A DNA stretch of 64,000 bases from Spirosoma lacussanchae (GTDB lineage Bacteria > Bacteroidota > Bacteroidia > Cytophagales > Spirosomataceae), in NCBI RefSeq assembly GCF_005870035.1, contig NZ_SWJG01000008.1, positions 62,001 to 126,000 of the forward strand. Reading direction: 5' to 3'. Below, piece after piece: positions 52,389 through 61,820 of this stretch (positions are counted from its first letter, which is position 1; every line of letters begins with the position of its first letter). The notes below the pieces were generated by a model that was given only the letters and a program-made list of their open reading frames with translations, was not told the DNA's origin and searched no databases. A program made the translations under genes and the position numbers.

Positions 52389-52403
52389 TATCAGACCCGG
52401 TAA

Positions 52404-54164
52404 ATGCTTAATAAGCCGCTCATTTCTCCGGACTCTCCTTGGCCCGTGAACATACCTGACACTGTGGTTTCCAGCTCCCGCATCCGCCTGCTCCGTCCCT
52501 GCTTCCTGGGACTCTGTTTCCTGCTGATTTTTCTGGCGCTCGGGCCTGGACCCGGCTACGCCCAGCATTATTCGTTTACTCACGACGACACCCTTCGGGG
52601 CACCATCACCCCCGAACGGGCCTGGTGGGACCTGGCCTATTATCATCTTCAGGTGCGGTTACACCCTGAAGACAGCACCTTGAGCGGTAGCAATACGGTT
52701 CGGTACCGGGTTCTGAAACCCGGACAGGTTATGCAGATTGATTTGCAGCGACCCGTACAGATTGAAAAGGTAGAACAGGACGGCCAGTCTCTCCCGTTTC
52801 GGCGCGACGGTGATGCCTATTTTATTCAGCTGAAAAAACCCCAGCGCACTGGCCGAACCGAATCGATCACGGTCTTTTACGGCGGCAAACCACGCGTGGC
52901 CCGCAAACCACCCTGGGACGGCGGCATGGTTTATTCCCGGGATAAAAAAGGGCAGCTGTTCATCGCTACGGCCTGCCAGGGACTGGGGGCCAGCGCCTGG
53001 TGGCCCTGTAAAGACCATATGTACGACGAGCCCGATTCCATGCAGATATCGGTAACGGTTCCTGAGCAGCTGACCGACGTATCGAACGGGCGGCTGCGTC
53101 GTGTGGTGAAGAATAGTGACGGAACCCGCACGTTTACCTGGGCCGTCGTTAACCCGATCAACAATTACGGGGTAAACCTGAACGTCGGCAACTACGTACA
53201 CTGGTCTGATACACTCCGGGGCGAAAAAGGCCCACTGACCATCGATTATTACGCGCTGGCCGAAACCGCCGACTCAGCCCGGCAACAGTTCAAACAGGTG
53301 AAGCCCATGCTGCGTGCTTTCGAGCACTGGTTCGGTCCGTATCCGTTCTACGAAGATGGCTATAAACTGGTTGAAGCCCCTTATCTGGGCATGGAGCATC
53401 AGAGTTCAGTAACCTACGGAAACGGCTTCAAAAACGGGTACCGCGGCCGGGATCTGTCAGGAACGGGCTGGGGGCTGCTCTGGGATTTTATTATCATCCA
53501 CGAATCAGGTCATGAATGGTTCGCCAACAACATCACCTACAAAGACGTGGCTGACATGTGGGTACACGAGAGCTTTACCAACTACGCCGAGAACCTGTAC
53601 GTCGAATATTACCACGGCAAAGACGCGGGGGCTACCTACGTTATTGGCTGTCGGAAACTGATTCGCAATGACCGGCCCATCGTCGGCATCTACGGGGTAA
53701 ACCATGCCGGTTCGGGGGATATGTATTACAAAGGGGGCAACATGCTCCACACGATCCGGCAACTGGTAAACGACGATGCCAAATGGCGCCGGGCGTTGCG
53801 CGGACTCAACAAAACGTTTTACCACAAAACCGTGGAGGGCAGGCAGGTCGAAGCCGAGCTGAGCCGGCTAACCGGACTGAAACTGCAGCGTGTATTTGAC
53901 CAGTACCTGCGCGATACCCGGATACCGACCCTTGCCTACCGGTTCGCTGGCAACATGCTGGAGTATCGCTGGACAAACTGCGTTGAGGGTTTCGACATGC
54001 CGGTAAACGTATGCCTCGGCGAGTCGGGACCGACCCAGCTCCTGCGGCCAACTACCCGCTGGCAACGGATGCCGGTTAGGGAGAAAACCCTTTCGGCCGA
54101 CCCAAATTTTTACGTGCTTACCCAACTCGTAACCGAAACCACCCCCAGCGCTCAGGCTAATTAG
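52404..54164 (+). CDS. Secreted M1-family metallopeptidase
   Basis: 586 residues. A long leader with a hydrophobic core (CFLGLCFLLIFLALGPGPGYA, cited in part) directs export. The zinc site is HESGH (366-370) with the third ligand Glu in WVHESFTNYAE. The exopeptidase motif GxMEN appears as GMEHQSSVTYGN, the form usual in this phylum. It removes N-terminal residues from peptides. Its placement 15 bases after the regulator suggests peptide scavenging linked to hydroxyproline use (collagen-type peptides), which is inference. Confidence 0.9.
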   Translation: MLNKPLISPDSPWPVNIPDTVVSSSRIRLLRPCFLGLCFLLIFLALGPGPGYAQHYSFTHDDTLRGTITPERAWWDLAYYHLQVRLHPEDSTLSGSNTVRYRVLKPGQVMQIDLQRPVQIEKVEQDGQSLPFRRDGDAYFIQLKKPQRTGRTESITVFYGGKPRVARKPPWDGGMVYSRDKKGQLFIATACQGLGASAWWPCKDHMYDEPDSMQISVTVPEQLTDVSNGRLRRVVKNSDGTRTFTWAVVNPINNYGVNLNVGNYVHWSDTLRGEKGPLTIDYYALAETADSARQQFKQVKPMLRAFEHWFGPYPFYEDGYKLVEAPYLGMEHQSSVTYGNGFKNGYRGRDLSGTGWGLLWDFIIIHESGHEWFANNITYKDVADMWVHESFTNYAENLYVEYYHGKDAGATYVIGCRKLIRNDRPIVGIYGVNHAGSGDMYYKGGNMLHTIRQLVNDDAKWRRALRGLNKTFYHKTVEGRQVEAELSRLTGLKLQRVFDQYLRDTRIPTLAYRFAGNMLEYRWTNCVEGFDMPVNVCLGESGPTQLLRPTTRWQRMPVREKTLSADPNFYVLTQLVTETTPSAQAN

Positions 54165-54191
54165 CCGAGAACGATATGGGCGATTAGTTCG

Positions 54192-54243
54192 CGAGGCCCT
54201 GGCTCTCCACTCCATGACCATATCGACATGGGCCAGGACCTCG
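54192..54243 (+). terminator. Hairpin after the M1 peptidase gene
   Basis: CGAGGCCCTGGC (54192-54203) pairs with GCCAGGACCTCG (54232-54243) with one mismatch. An inner CCATG/CATGG pair lies within. No T-run. The rest of 54165-54448 shows no convincing gene. Confidence 0.45.
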
Positions 54244-54448
54244 ATGAATTACAGAACCGACAGGTCGGAGGGCGCCCGTCTCTGACCGACAGGGTAAAAC
54301 ATGTAAACATCGGCCCGGTGCAGGTTGGCGATCAGCTCGTGCTAACAATTTCATTGTTGTTTGTCCATGGGTTCATCCGTTGGACAGTTGCCGGGATGGC
54401 GCGTTCCTGCTTATTTGCGGCTGCTGTTTCTTAACCCGGCTAGTTTGT

Positions 54449-55528
54449 ATGGTCAGAAAGGAAGAACGATTACTTAGGGTGGGCCTACTTGGGTGTGGGC
54501 CAATTGCTCAGTTTGCCCATTTCGAAGCTTGCCAAAAAGCTCGCAATGCCGAACTCTACGCGCTCTGCGACGCGGCCGACGACCTGCTTGATCGGATGGC
54601 CACCATCTGGCAACCCCGCCGGGCTTACCGAGACTATGACGCTATGCTGGCCGACCCGGCCGTTGAAGCGATTCTGATTGCGACGGCCGATGCCTTTCAT
54701 TTGCCGATGGCCCTGCGGGCGGTCGAAGCCGGTAAACACGTGCTGGTAGAAAAACCGATGGGAACCTCGCTGACCGACTGTCTAAGGCTTCAGGAACTGA
54801 CCAGGCAGCAGCAGGTACACGTGCAGGTGGGGCATATGAAACGCTTCGATCCGGGTATTGCCCACGCCCGACGGTTCATCCGGGACGAAGTTGGCGAGCT
54901 CATGTCCTACAACGGCTGGTACAGTGATAACACCCATCGATACACGGTTACCGACAACGTGCAGCCCATGCCCGTTCTATCGGCCAGAGCGTTAAAACCA
55001 GGCCACGACGAAAAAGCCGACAAAGCACGCTACTATCTGCTGGCTCATGGCAGCCACCTGCTCGATACCGCGCGGTTTCTGGCGGGGCCGATCGGGTCGG
55101 TCCGGGCGCGGCTGGTGCAAAAGTTCGGCGCCTATCACTGGATGCTGCAAACCGAATTTACAAACGGTGCCGTGGGGCATCTGGACCTGACCATCGGTTA
55201 CCGGGGCGACTGGCATGAAGGCTTTTCGGCGGCCGGTCAGTGGGGCAGCGTTCAGGCAAAAACCTATAATCCCTGGTATTTCAGAGGCAGTGATGTCAGC
55301 TGTTTCTCCGAGCGCGATGCCATGTATCATCAAGTTCTGGGCGCTGATGCTCATTTTTACCGTTTACAACTCGAAGGAATGGCCGATACCATTCTGAATG
55401 AATTGCCGCAGCAAGGCACCACCGTGGCCGAGGGGCTGGATAACGTTCGCGCCATGCTGGCCGTTCAGCAGTCAGTTGCTACGGGCCAGCTGGTTTATCT
55501 GGACAACCTACAGGAAGGAGAACTATGA
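54449..55528 (+). CDS. Gfo/Idh/MocA-family dehydrogenase
   Basis: 359 residues from the ATG at 54449 (MVRKEERLLRVGLLGCGPIAQFAH; an upstream start at 54380 adds an improbable leader). The NAD(P) loop GLLGCGPIAQ, VEKPMGTSLTD with the EKP motif, and VQVGHMKRFDPG are all present. It oxidises or reduces a sugar, inositol or sugar acid. Its stop overlaps the start of a TIM-barrel isomerase (ATGA), so the two act in one pathway. No pathway-specific gene fixes the substrate. Confidence 0.9.
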   Translation: MVRKEERLLRVGLLGCGPIAQFAHFEACQKARNAELYALCDAADDLLDRMATIWQPRRAYRDYDAMLADPAVEAILIATADAFHLPMALRAVEAGKHVLVEKPMGTSLTDCLRLQELTRQQQVHVQVGHMKRFDPGIAHARRFIRDEVGELMSYNGWYSDNTHRYTVTDNVQPMPVLSARALKPGHDEKADKARYYLLAHGSHLLDTARFLAGPIGSVRARLVQKFGAYHWMLQTEFTNGAVGHLDLTIGYRGDWHEGFSAAGQWGSVQAKTYNPWYFRGSDVSCFSERDAMYHQVLGADAHFYRLQLEGMADTILNELPQQGTTVAEGLDNVRAMLAVQQSVATGQLVYLDNLQEGEL

Positions 55529-56352
55529 TGGAGGTGGGCATCTTCGCCAAAACGTTTGCCGGACCCCTCCCCGATGTGCTGCGGGCCATCGAGGACCAGG
55601 GACTGAGCCGCATTCAGTTTAATTTTTCCTGCGCCGGACTGCCGTCCATGCCCGATGCTGTCGATGCGTCTACCCGCCTTTTCATCCAGCAGGCGCTGGC
55701 TCAGTCGTCCGTGACGCTCGAAGCCGTTTCGGGCACGTTTAACATGATCCACCCTGATCGGTCGGTGCGGGTAAACGGCTTGCGTCAGTTGGGAGTCATT
55801 GCCGCCCAGTGCGCATGGCTTGGTACCAATCTGCTTACACTTTGTACCGGAACGCGGCACAAAATCGATATGTGGACAGCCCATCCCGATAATGATCGGC
55901 CGGACGCCTGGTACGATCTGCGCGAATCACTGGATAAGGCGCTGGAGCTGGCCGAACAGCATAATCTTTATCTGGGTATTGAGCCAGAGACCGCCAACGT
56001 GATCAATACCGTCGAAAAAGCCGCCCAGTTATTGAAAGAAGTCCGTTCACCCCGGCTGCGTATCATTTTTGACCCGGCTAATCTTTTTGAGCACGAACCT
56101 CTCTCTGTTGTTCGTCAGCGGATTACCCGTGGTCTCGATCAGCTGGGCGACGCCATCCAGTCAGTCCATGCCAAAGATCGCGACGCGTCGGGGCAGGTTG
56201 TGGCGGCCGGTACAGGTCGGCTCCCGTACAATGACTTTATTCAGGGGTTACGGGCCATCAACTACCGGGGCAATCTGATCCTGCATGGCTTATCCTCGGC
56301 CGAAGTGAGTACCAGCATTGCCTTTATCCGGCAGCTCCTGCACCAGAAGTAG
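55525..56352 (+). CDS. Sugar phosphate isomerase/epimerase family protein
   Basis: 275 residues, an AP-endonuclease-2-type TIM barrel. The metal-binding acids are in LYLGIEPET, RIIFDPANLFEHE and SVHAKDRDA. Such enzymes isomerise or epimerise keto sugars or inositol intermediates. It starts within the dehydrogenase stop (an ATG one codon on is equally good) and is followed by a hydrolase after 17 bases, so the three genes look like one operon. The substrate is unknown. Confidence 0.88.
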   Translation: MMEVGIFAKTFAGPLPDVLRAIEDQGLSRIQFNFSCAGLPSMPDAVDASTRLFIQQALAQSSVTLEAVSGTFNMIHPDRSVRVNGLRQLGVIAAQCAWLGTNLLTLCTGTRHKIDMWTAHPDNDRPDAWYDLRESLDKALELAEQHNLYLGIEPETANVINTVEKAAQLLKEVRSPRLRIIFDPANLFEHEPLSVVRQRITRGLDQLGDAIQSVHAKDRDASGQVVAAGTGRLPYNDFIQGLRAINYRGNLILHGLSSAEVSTSIAFIRQLLHQK

Positions 56353-56369
56353 CACTTGTTACAGACAAA

Positions 56370-57182
56370 ATGACCTATCCCCTACTTCCATACACCACCC
56401 TTGGCCAGGGGCAGCCGCTGGTACTGCTACATGGTCTGGGCGGTAACCGACACCAATGGATATCGCTACTGGAACCGATTCCCGGATATCAACTTCTCGT
56501 TCCTGATCTGCCGGGTCATGGCGACGCCAGCTGGTTACCAACTGCCCCCTGTTCCTTCGATTCGTTTGCTCAGGCAGTGGCCGATTGGCTGGATCTTCTG
56601 ACTCAGGAAGGTCAGATAACAGGCCCTATCGTGTTGGGCGGCATATCGATGGGGGCAGGCATCGCCATTCGATACGCGTTGAATCGCCCGGACCAAATCC
56701 GGAACCTGGTGCTGCTCCGGCCCGCCTGGGTAGATCAGCCCCTGCCTTCATCGTTGAGTATCCTGTATCGACTCGGGAAACGGCTGGAATCTGATCATGA
56801 TACCCTCGCTACCCAAACGTGGCTCCTTCAGGATGAGTTATTTCTTACGCTTCAGACCGAAAACCCAGCCTGTGCAGCCTCAATAATGGGGCAATTAAAC
56901 CGGCCTGACCCACCACTGACTGCCCGCACGCTGGTAGAAATCGTCAATAGCGCGCCTATACAGGATTGGGCGGAGGTGATGAGGCTCGCCCTGCCCACCC
57001 TGGTCATGGGCTCAACGGATGACCCACTTCATCCCATGGCTATGGCTACGAGCTGGGCGAACGCACTACCGAATGCCTCGTTTCGGGAGGTTGCCTCCCG
57101 GTACACAGAGCCTGACCAGCATACCGCCGATGTGAACCGGTGCATGTTCGAGTTTCTGACCGTCGGAAATAGGGGTAACTAA
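56370..57182 (+). CDS. Alpha/beta hydrolase
   Basis: 270 residues. LLHGLGGNRHQW supplies the oxyanion hole, GGISMGAGIA the nucleophile elbow (Ser near 92), an Asp near 215 (MGSTDDPLHP) and a late His (PDQHTAD) complete the triad. Cytoplasmic; probably an esterase or lactonase. Given the dehydrogenase and isomerase upstream, a sugar lactone is a reasonable guess. It converges with the antiporter gene with 7 bases between the stops. Confidence 0.87.
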   Translation: MTYPLLPYTTLGQGQPLVLLHGLGGNRHQWISLLEPIPGYQLLVPDLPGHGDASWLPTAPCSFDSFAQAVADWLDLLTQEGQITGPIVLGGISMGAGIAIRYALNRPDQIRNLVLLRPAWVDQPLPSSLSILYRLGKRLESDHDTLATQTWLLQDELFLTLQTENPACAASIMGQLNRPDPPLTARTLVEIVNSAPIQDWAEVMRLALPTLVMGSTDDPLHPMAMATSWANALPNASFREVASRYTEPDQHTADVNRCMFEFLTVGNRGN

Positions 57183-57189
57183 AACCAGA

Positions 57190-58452
57190 TCATTCGGCCC
57201 GATCGGTCACTACGACCGGGCCTGCGTTACGCCGGTCCAATCGGTTCATAGCCGGGGTAGACAGAATGCCATGTAGAAAGACTGAAAGCAGGATTGTCCA
57301 TCCAGTCAGCGCCCATATCCGCTCTGGCTGGCCGAAGGATACCTGCTGGAGCGCGAATGCGATATAAAACAAAGACCCGATACCTCGTATCCCGAAACTG
57401 GCGATGATCCAGCGTTTCAGGCCGGTGGCCCCGGTGTTACCCAGGGTCAGCCACCCACCGAGCGGACGGATAATCAGCACGAGCCCCGCTCCCAGCCCCG
57501 CATCCCGCCAGGTCAACGAATCCAGCAACCCTCCGGCTATGGTTCCCCCGAATAGCAACAGCAATACCGCAATCAAAAGTCGTTCAATCTGATCGGAGAA
57601 GGCGTGCATGTAGGTGTGGTACTCATGGGTTCGTTCGTGGCTCCGGATGGTGATGGCCGCTACAAAAACGGCCAGGAATCCGTATCCATGCACCAATTCT
57701 GTAACGCCATAGCTGATCAGCGTGACGGCCAGAGCTACGAAGCCGTAGGCCGTTGTTTTGATGCTGATCCGCTGGGGTAATCCGAAGATCAGGTAAGACA
57801 GCAGCCGGCCCGAAAGCCACCCGCCCAACACCCCTACGCTAACCCGAAGCCCAATGTCGTACAGTGCCCACTCGGTAATCATTGCCGATGATACTGAACC
57901 CGCCTTGGCAACCGCAATGGCCAGAAAAACAAATGGGAACGCCATGCCGTCATTCAAGCCGGCTTCAGCCGTCAACGCAAACCGCACCGAATCTTCTTTC
58001 CCTTCGTTCGGGTCACCCACCTGAATATCGCCGGCCAGCACCGGATCCGTGGGAGCCAGTCCACCCGCCAGCAGAATCGCCGAAGCCAGTGGCCACCCGG
58101 CCCAGTCGGCCGCAATCCAGGCGAATACGATAATTGTTACCACCATTGTAAGCCAGACCAGCCGGATTGGTAAACGCCAGCCGCGCCAGCTGAACCGCCG
58201 GTCTATTTTCAGGCCCGTACCCGTCAGCGCTACAATGACACAGAGCTCCGTTAGCCGGGTTGTCAGTTCAGGATGCAGCATGGGCGACGGATCGGGCAGC
58301 GGCAACGGAAGCTTGTAGAGCAGCCAGCCCGCCACCACAAACAAAATTGGGTACGACAGCGGATAATCTTTTAATAGGGATGGTAACCAGGCTACCGCCA
58401 GTATGGCGATAGCCAGGATAACCAGCCATAAATCATAGTTGTACGAAAGCAT
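57190..58452 (-). CDS. Cation:proton antiporter (CPA family), second in the window
   Basis: 420 residues with about 12 membrane helices. LAPTDPVLAGDIQVGDP and TAEAGLNDGMAFPFVFLAIA carry the paired acidic residues of CPA-type exchangers. It differs clearly from the antiporter at 30868 (IQVGDPNEGKEDS insertion). It lies 33 bases after the YitT gene on the same strand, so the two are co-transcribed. Likely exchanges Na+ or K+ for H+. Confidence 0.9.
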   Translation of the reverse strand: MLSYNYDLWLVILAIAILAVAWLPSLLKDYPLSYPILFVVAGWLLYKLPLPLPDPSPMLHPELTTRLTELCVIVALTGTGLKIDRRFSWRGWRLPIRLVWLTMVVTIIVFAWIAADWAGWPLASAILLAGGLAPTDPVLAGDIQVGDPNEGKEDSVRFALTAEAGLNDGMAFPFVFLAIAVAKAGSVSSAMITEWALYDIGLRVSVGVLGGWLSGRLLSYLIFGLPQRISIKTTAYGFVALAVTLISYGVTELVHGYGFLAVFVAAITIRSHERTHEYHTYMHAFSDQIERLLIAVLLLLFGGTIAGGLLDSLTWRDAGLGAGLVLIIRPLGGWLTLGNTGATGLKRWIIASFGIRGIGSLFYIAFALQQVSFGQPERIWALTGWTILLSVFLHGILSTPAMNRLDRRNAGPVVVTDRAE

Positions 58453-58485
58453 TATTCGTTTGGAGAAAATGTGTCGATGCAGCCA

Positions 58486-59376
58486 CTAGTGCAGGGGCCG
58501 CCCCTTAACCATTCCGCCTTTGGTATCGTCTACTCCATGATTGACAATGAACGCATTTTCATCAATACGCTCTATTCTGTCCTTCAGGCGGGTCAACTCC
58601 AGGCGGGTTACTATTACATAAAGAATATTCGTGTCATTTTGTTGAAGTCCCCGCTTGCCGTAGCCTTTTTCGCCCTTGAAAACGGTAATGCCCCGCCCCA
58701 GCTCCTGGGTCACCATTTCACGGATCACCTCATGATAGTCCGATATGATGATCACGGCCGTGTATTCCTCGATACCGTGAATCAGAAAGTCGACGGTTTT
58801 GGATGCGGCCAGGTAGGTCAGCATGGCGTAAAGCGCCGTTTCTACGGTCAGCAGCATGGCCGCGGCTCCGAATACCAGCACGTTGATGACCATGATAACG
58901 TCACCAACGGTCAGCGACGACCGGCGACTTATCCAGATGGCGAGAACCTCCGTGCCATCCAGCACCCCCCCACCCCGTATGGCCAATCCGATGCCGGCCC
59001 CGAGAAAAAAACCGCCAAAAACTGATATCAGTAGCTTATCCGTTGTCACGACAGGATACGGAACCAACACCAGGCAAAGAGCCAGCAGGCCAATGGCGAT
59101 AACGGTTCGTACAGCAAACCCGGTCGAAATCTGCCGATAGCCCATCCAGATAAACGGCAGGTTAACCAGGATCACCAGCAACGCCAGCTCCACACCCGTC
59201 GTTATTTCGAGGAGCAGCGATATTCCCATGGCCCCGCCATCGATGAAATCGTTTGGTAACAGAAATCCCTTCAGGCCCATACCGGCACAAAGCACACCGG
59301 CGCACAGCAGGGCCAGGTCTTTCAGCCGTTGAACATGAGATTGTGAAGAATCTATGGAAGCAGTTTGAGAAATCAT
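58486..59376 (-). CDS. YitT/DUF161-DUF2179 membrane protein
   Basis: 296 residues. Five membrane helices (about 25-190) with FLLPNDFIDGGAMGISLLL and GIGLAIRGGGVLDGTEVLAI, the YitT signature. A cytoplasmic DUF2179 tail (about 205-290: AVIIISDYHEVIREMVTQ, GRGITVFKGEKGYGK) follows. No transport substrate is established for the family. First gene of a pair with the antiporter. Confidence 0.9.
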   Translation of the reverse strand: MISQTASIDSSQSHVQRLKDLALLCAGVLCAGMGLKGFLLPNDFIDGGAMGISLLLEITTGVELALLVILVNLPFIWMGYRQISTGFAVRTVIAIGLLALCLVLVPYPVVTTDKLLISVFGGFFLGAGIGLAIRGGGVLDGTEVLAIWISRRSSLTVGDVIMVINVLVFGAAAMLLTVETALYAMLTYLAASKTVDFLIHGIEEYTAVIIISDYHEVIREMVTQELGRGITVFKGEKGYGKRGLQQNDTNILYVIVTRLELTRLKDRIERIDENAFIVNHGVDDTKGGMVKGRPLH

Positions 59377-59703
59377 ATGAACTAAAGCATTTAGTATGGA
59401 TCAATTGGTACGGATCTGTTAATGAGCGCACTAACCGGGCTTAACCCATCAGAAAACAGCATACACGAAGCGTGTGGGGAACTGGCGAGCCTCCCTATGA
59501 CGAGAAACGGGGGCGTGCACGCTCCTATCCCACCTAATCGGCGGTGGGGTATTCTGCCCAAGGTGTCAGGTCAGCCAGGCCACTGATGGGCCTGACGAAC
59601 CGAACGTTTTCAGGTCTACGGATTGATGCACGTGGGCCAGGTAGTCGATCCCGTTTGCGGTGATTTCTACCTGAACAGCCGGTAATGAAGAAGCCCCCGG
59701 CGA
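59377..59703. other. Intergenic stretch with nothing convincing
   Basis: 327 bases between the YitT start and a small secreted-protein gene. One short frame (59422-59586, 54 codons) and a 6-bp hairpin (CCCACC/GGTGGG at 59529-59548) are visible. Neither is supported. Confidence 0.5.
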
Positions 59704-60087
59704 TCAGGGCGCGTTAATCGCAATCTGGTGTTCAAAAATTGGTCTGAGGAAGCCAAACCAGAAATACGAATCACCTGACTGACCGAGCAGCTCAATACAG
59801 AGGGTACGGCAGAAAGCCGAGAGCAGGCTGGGCAGGAAAACGACGGATGGCAGGAAGGAAAAGCCGGCTCTTGGGCTTACAACCGCAATCCGGTGGTCAT
59901 GGTAAGCCGAGGATGAATAATCGGAATCAGCATCCCAGTTTTCGGACGAAGCGGTAGTTAAAAAGGCCTGTTCGCTGACAGCCGGTAAGTCAGCAGCCCG
60001 AACAGGCAACAGCAGTAACAGCCAGGCTGCCAGGAGGCCACCTATCCACTTTACTGATTGCCGTATGTCTAGTCCGCTTTTTCCCAT
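59704..60087 (-). CDS. Small secreted protein of unknown function
   Basis: 127 residues from the ATG at 60087 (MGKSGLDIRQSVKWIGG), with a signal peptide ending LPVRAADLP. A longer start at 60126 is possible. The mature part is short: a Ser/Asp-rich stretch (SENWDADSDYSSSAYHDH) followed by a hydrophobic segment and a C-terminal LRPIFEHQIAI. Two Cys (CRTLCIEL). No family recognised. It lies next to the partition module and may be plasmid-specific. Confidence 0.5.
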   Translation of the reverse strand: MGKSGLDIRQSVKWIGGLLAAWLLLLLPVRAADLPAVSEQAFLTTASSENWDADSDYSSSAYHDHRIAVVSPRAGFSFLPSVVFLPSLLSAFCRTLCIELLGQSGDSYFWFGFLRPIFEHQIAINAP

Positions 60088-60336
60088 GCTTCGGGTAAAG
60101 AAAGTATTTTTTTCAGGAAGAGCCATTAAATTAGTTGGTAAACCCGCAACTAATTATCGTACAACCGACTACTGCTCTTTATTCTTGGTCTGTTTCACTT
60201 GTCCCGATCCGACCAGGTGGTTTCCTGCCCGAACATTCACTAACGTTTCGACCCTTACCGCCTTCGATCAGCCAATTTTTATAAATTAGGCCTATATTTC
60301 AGCGTTCATTCGTTGTTTACCTTTATCATCGCTCCT

Positions 60337-60690
60337 ATGGCCACTCCTGTTGGCAAAAAGTTTGACACAGTCGCTCCCCCACTCTACCGTGATCTTTTCG
60401 AGTTTATCGATGTCATGGGTATCAAGCAAAGCAGAGTGATCGAAGCGTTTGGTGTTGGCCGTTCCAACTGGTACAAGCTGAAGCAGCAGCACCTGAACGG
60501 CATCTCGCTGGAACACATGCATAACTTCGCTACCTATTTCGGGCTTCCCCCCGAAAAGGTAATGTCGCTTTGTTATATGACCTATGTTCGCGGTTTAACA
60601 ATTCAGCAGGCCGTTGACACTCCAAGCGAGCAACCTGCTGTTGACCACAGCCGTACCGAAGTGGACTCCGATTTCCCACCTATTAACTAG
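60337..60690 (+). CDS. Small helix-turn-helix protein next to parA
   Basis: 117 residues from the ATG at 60337 (MATPVGKKFDTVAPPLY). An XRE-like DNA-binding fold runs over about 20-75 (LFEFIDVMGIKQSRVIEAFGVGRSNWYKLK). The tail is polar and Pro/Ser-rich. It would be a DNA-binding protein, perhaps controlling partition or copy number, since it sits 158 bases upstream of parA on the same strand. There is no catalytic motif. Confidence 0.7.
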   Translation: MATPVGKKFDTVAPPLYRDLFEFIDVMGIKQSRVIEAFGVGRSNWYKLKQQHLNGISLEHMHNFATYFGLPPEKVMSLCYMTYVRGLTIQQAVDTPSEQPAVDHSRTEVDSDFPPIN

Positions 60691-60777
60691 TACATTTTTA
60701 TCTTAGGGCCAAAAAACGAACAGAACGCGTCCCTCTCCCTCACTTTTTAAGCAAATTCAGCGAAAAATAGTTTGTAG

Positions 60778-60826
60778 TGTCTTAAAAATAAGACATAAGA
60801 TATACTTTTGCCCTAATTATAAGACA
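60778..60826. promoter_or_regulatory. parA promoter with TAAGACA operator sites
   Basis: TGTCTTA, AAAA, TAAGACA (60778-60795) is a perfect 7-bp inverted repeat. A further TAAGACA half-site follows at 60820-60826. A TACTTTTG -7 element at 60803-60810 sits between them, so a bound protein would cover the promoter. ParA has an N-terminal DNA-binding domain and is the likely repressor. Confidence 0.6.
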
Positions 60827-60848
60827 ATTCTAAACTCTATCACTCGAC

Positions 60849-61808
60849 ATGATCACTCACGAACAGGCTGTTCAGTTTCTGCGCAGAAACCCGGCTCTGT
60901 CAGCTTCTGTATTAGAAAAAGAAGCCGGATTGCCGGCCAGCACGTTGCTGAAAGCTGTGGCTGGCGATCGGGTTCTGAACGTAAAACACCTCGGTGCCCT
61001 GTTCCCGGTCCTGATTCGATACGGGTATCAGAACCAGCCCAAAGCCAGAGTCATTTCGGTTGTCAACCACAAAGGGGGCGTTGGCAAAACAACGACTACG
61101 CTGAACCTGGGCAGGGCCCTGTCGCGGATGAACTACCGCGTGTTGCTGATCGACATGGACTCGCAGGGTAACCTGTCTCAGGCGCTGGGAGTCGACGAAC
61201 CCGAGAAGCAGGTCAAACACGCGCTACTCGACAACGAACCCTTGCCCATTCTCAACATCGGCGAACGGTACGATCTGTCGCCGAGCGATCTGGAGCTGGC
61301 CTATGCCGATCTGGAACTGGTACAGGTAGTCGGGGGCGTCAATCAACTGCGGAATGCAATCTCTCCCCTCCGATCGGAGTACGACTACATTCTCATCGAC
61401 TGTCCACCGGCGCTCAACATTTTCACCAACTCGGCCCTGGTTGCGTCGCAGTCGTGCCTGGTTACGCTCCAGCCCGAGGTGTCGGCACTGAAAGGCATAA
61501 ACAGCCTGATTGACCGAATTACCCAGGTCCGCGACCGCATCAACCACGAACTGACGGTAGAAGGTATCGTACTGACCATGGTTGACCGACGACTCAAGCT
61601 GCACCGCGATATGATTGAGTACGTCCATTCCAACCTGAGCAACTTTCGGATATTCAAAACCGAAATCCGGCTGAATGTCTCGCTGAAAGAGTCGCAGGTA
61701 GCACAACGGGATGTGTTCACCTATGCTAAAGAATCACACGGCGCTCAGGACTATTTAAAATTGGCCCACGAATTCACTCAGCCAGCTCCTCAACTGCTTA
61801 CCGCCTAA
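60849..61808 (+). CDS. parA: ParA-type partition ATPase with an N-terminal DNA-binding domain
   Basis: 319 residues. Residues 1-65 look like a helix-turn-helix (LSASVLEKEAGLPASTLLKAV), as in type Ia ParA proteins that repress their own operon. The deviant Walker A KGGVGKTTT lies at about 74-82, followed by IDMDSQGN and IDCPPALNIFTNSAL. It moves plasmid copies apart together with the ParB-like partner 12 bases downstream. An operator fits the promoter at 60778-60826. Confidence 0.92.
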   Translation: MITHEQAVQFLRRNPALSASVLEKEAGLPASTLLKAVAGDRVLNVKHLGALFPVLIRYGYQNQPKARVISVVNHKGGVGKTTTTLNLGRALSRMNYRVLLIDMDSQGNLSQALGVDEPEKQVKHALLDNEPLPILNIGERYDLSPSDLELAYADLELVQVVGGVNQLRNAISPLRSEYDYILIDCPPALNIFTNSALVASQSCLVTLQPEVSALKGINSLIDRITQVRDRINHELTVEGIVLTMVDRRLKLHRDMIEYVHSNLSNFRIFKTEIRLNVSLKESQVAQRDVFTYAKESHGAQDYLKLAHEFTQPAPQLLTA

Positions 61809-61820
61809 ACTGCACCCGGT

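Noticed and set aside
54228..54434. A 68-codon frame after the M1 peptidase
   Set aside because: It overlaps the right arm of a hairpin and has no recognisable features.
59422..59586. A 54-codon frame between the YitT gene and a small secreted protein
   Set aside because: No promoter, no motif, unusual composition; probably chance.
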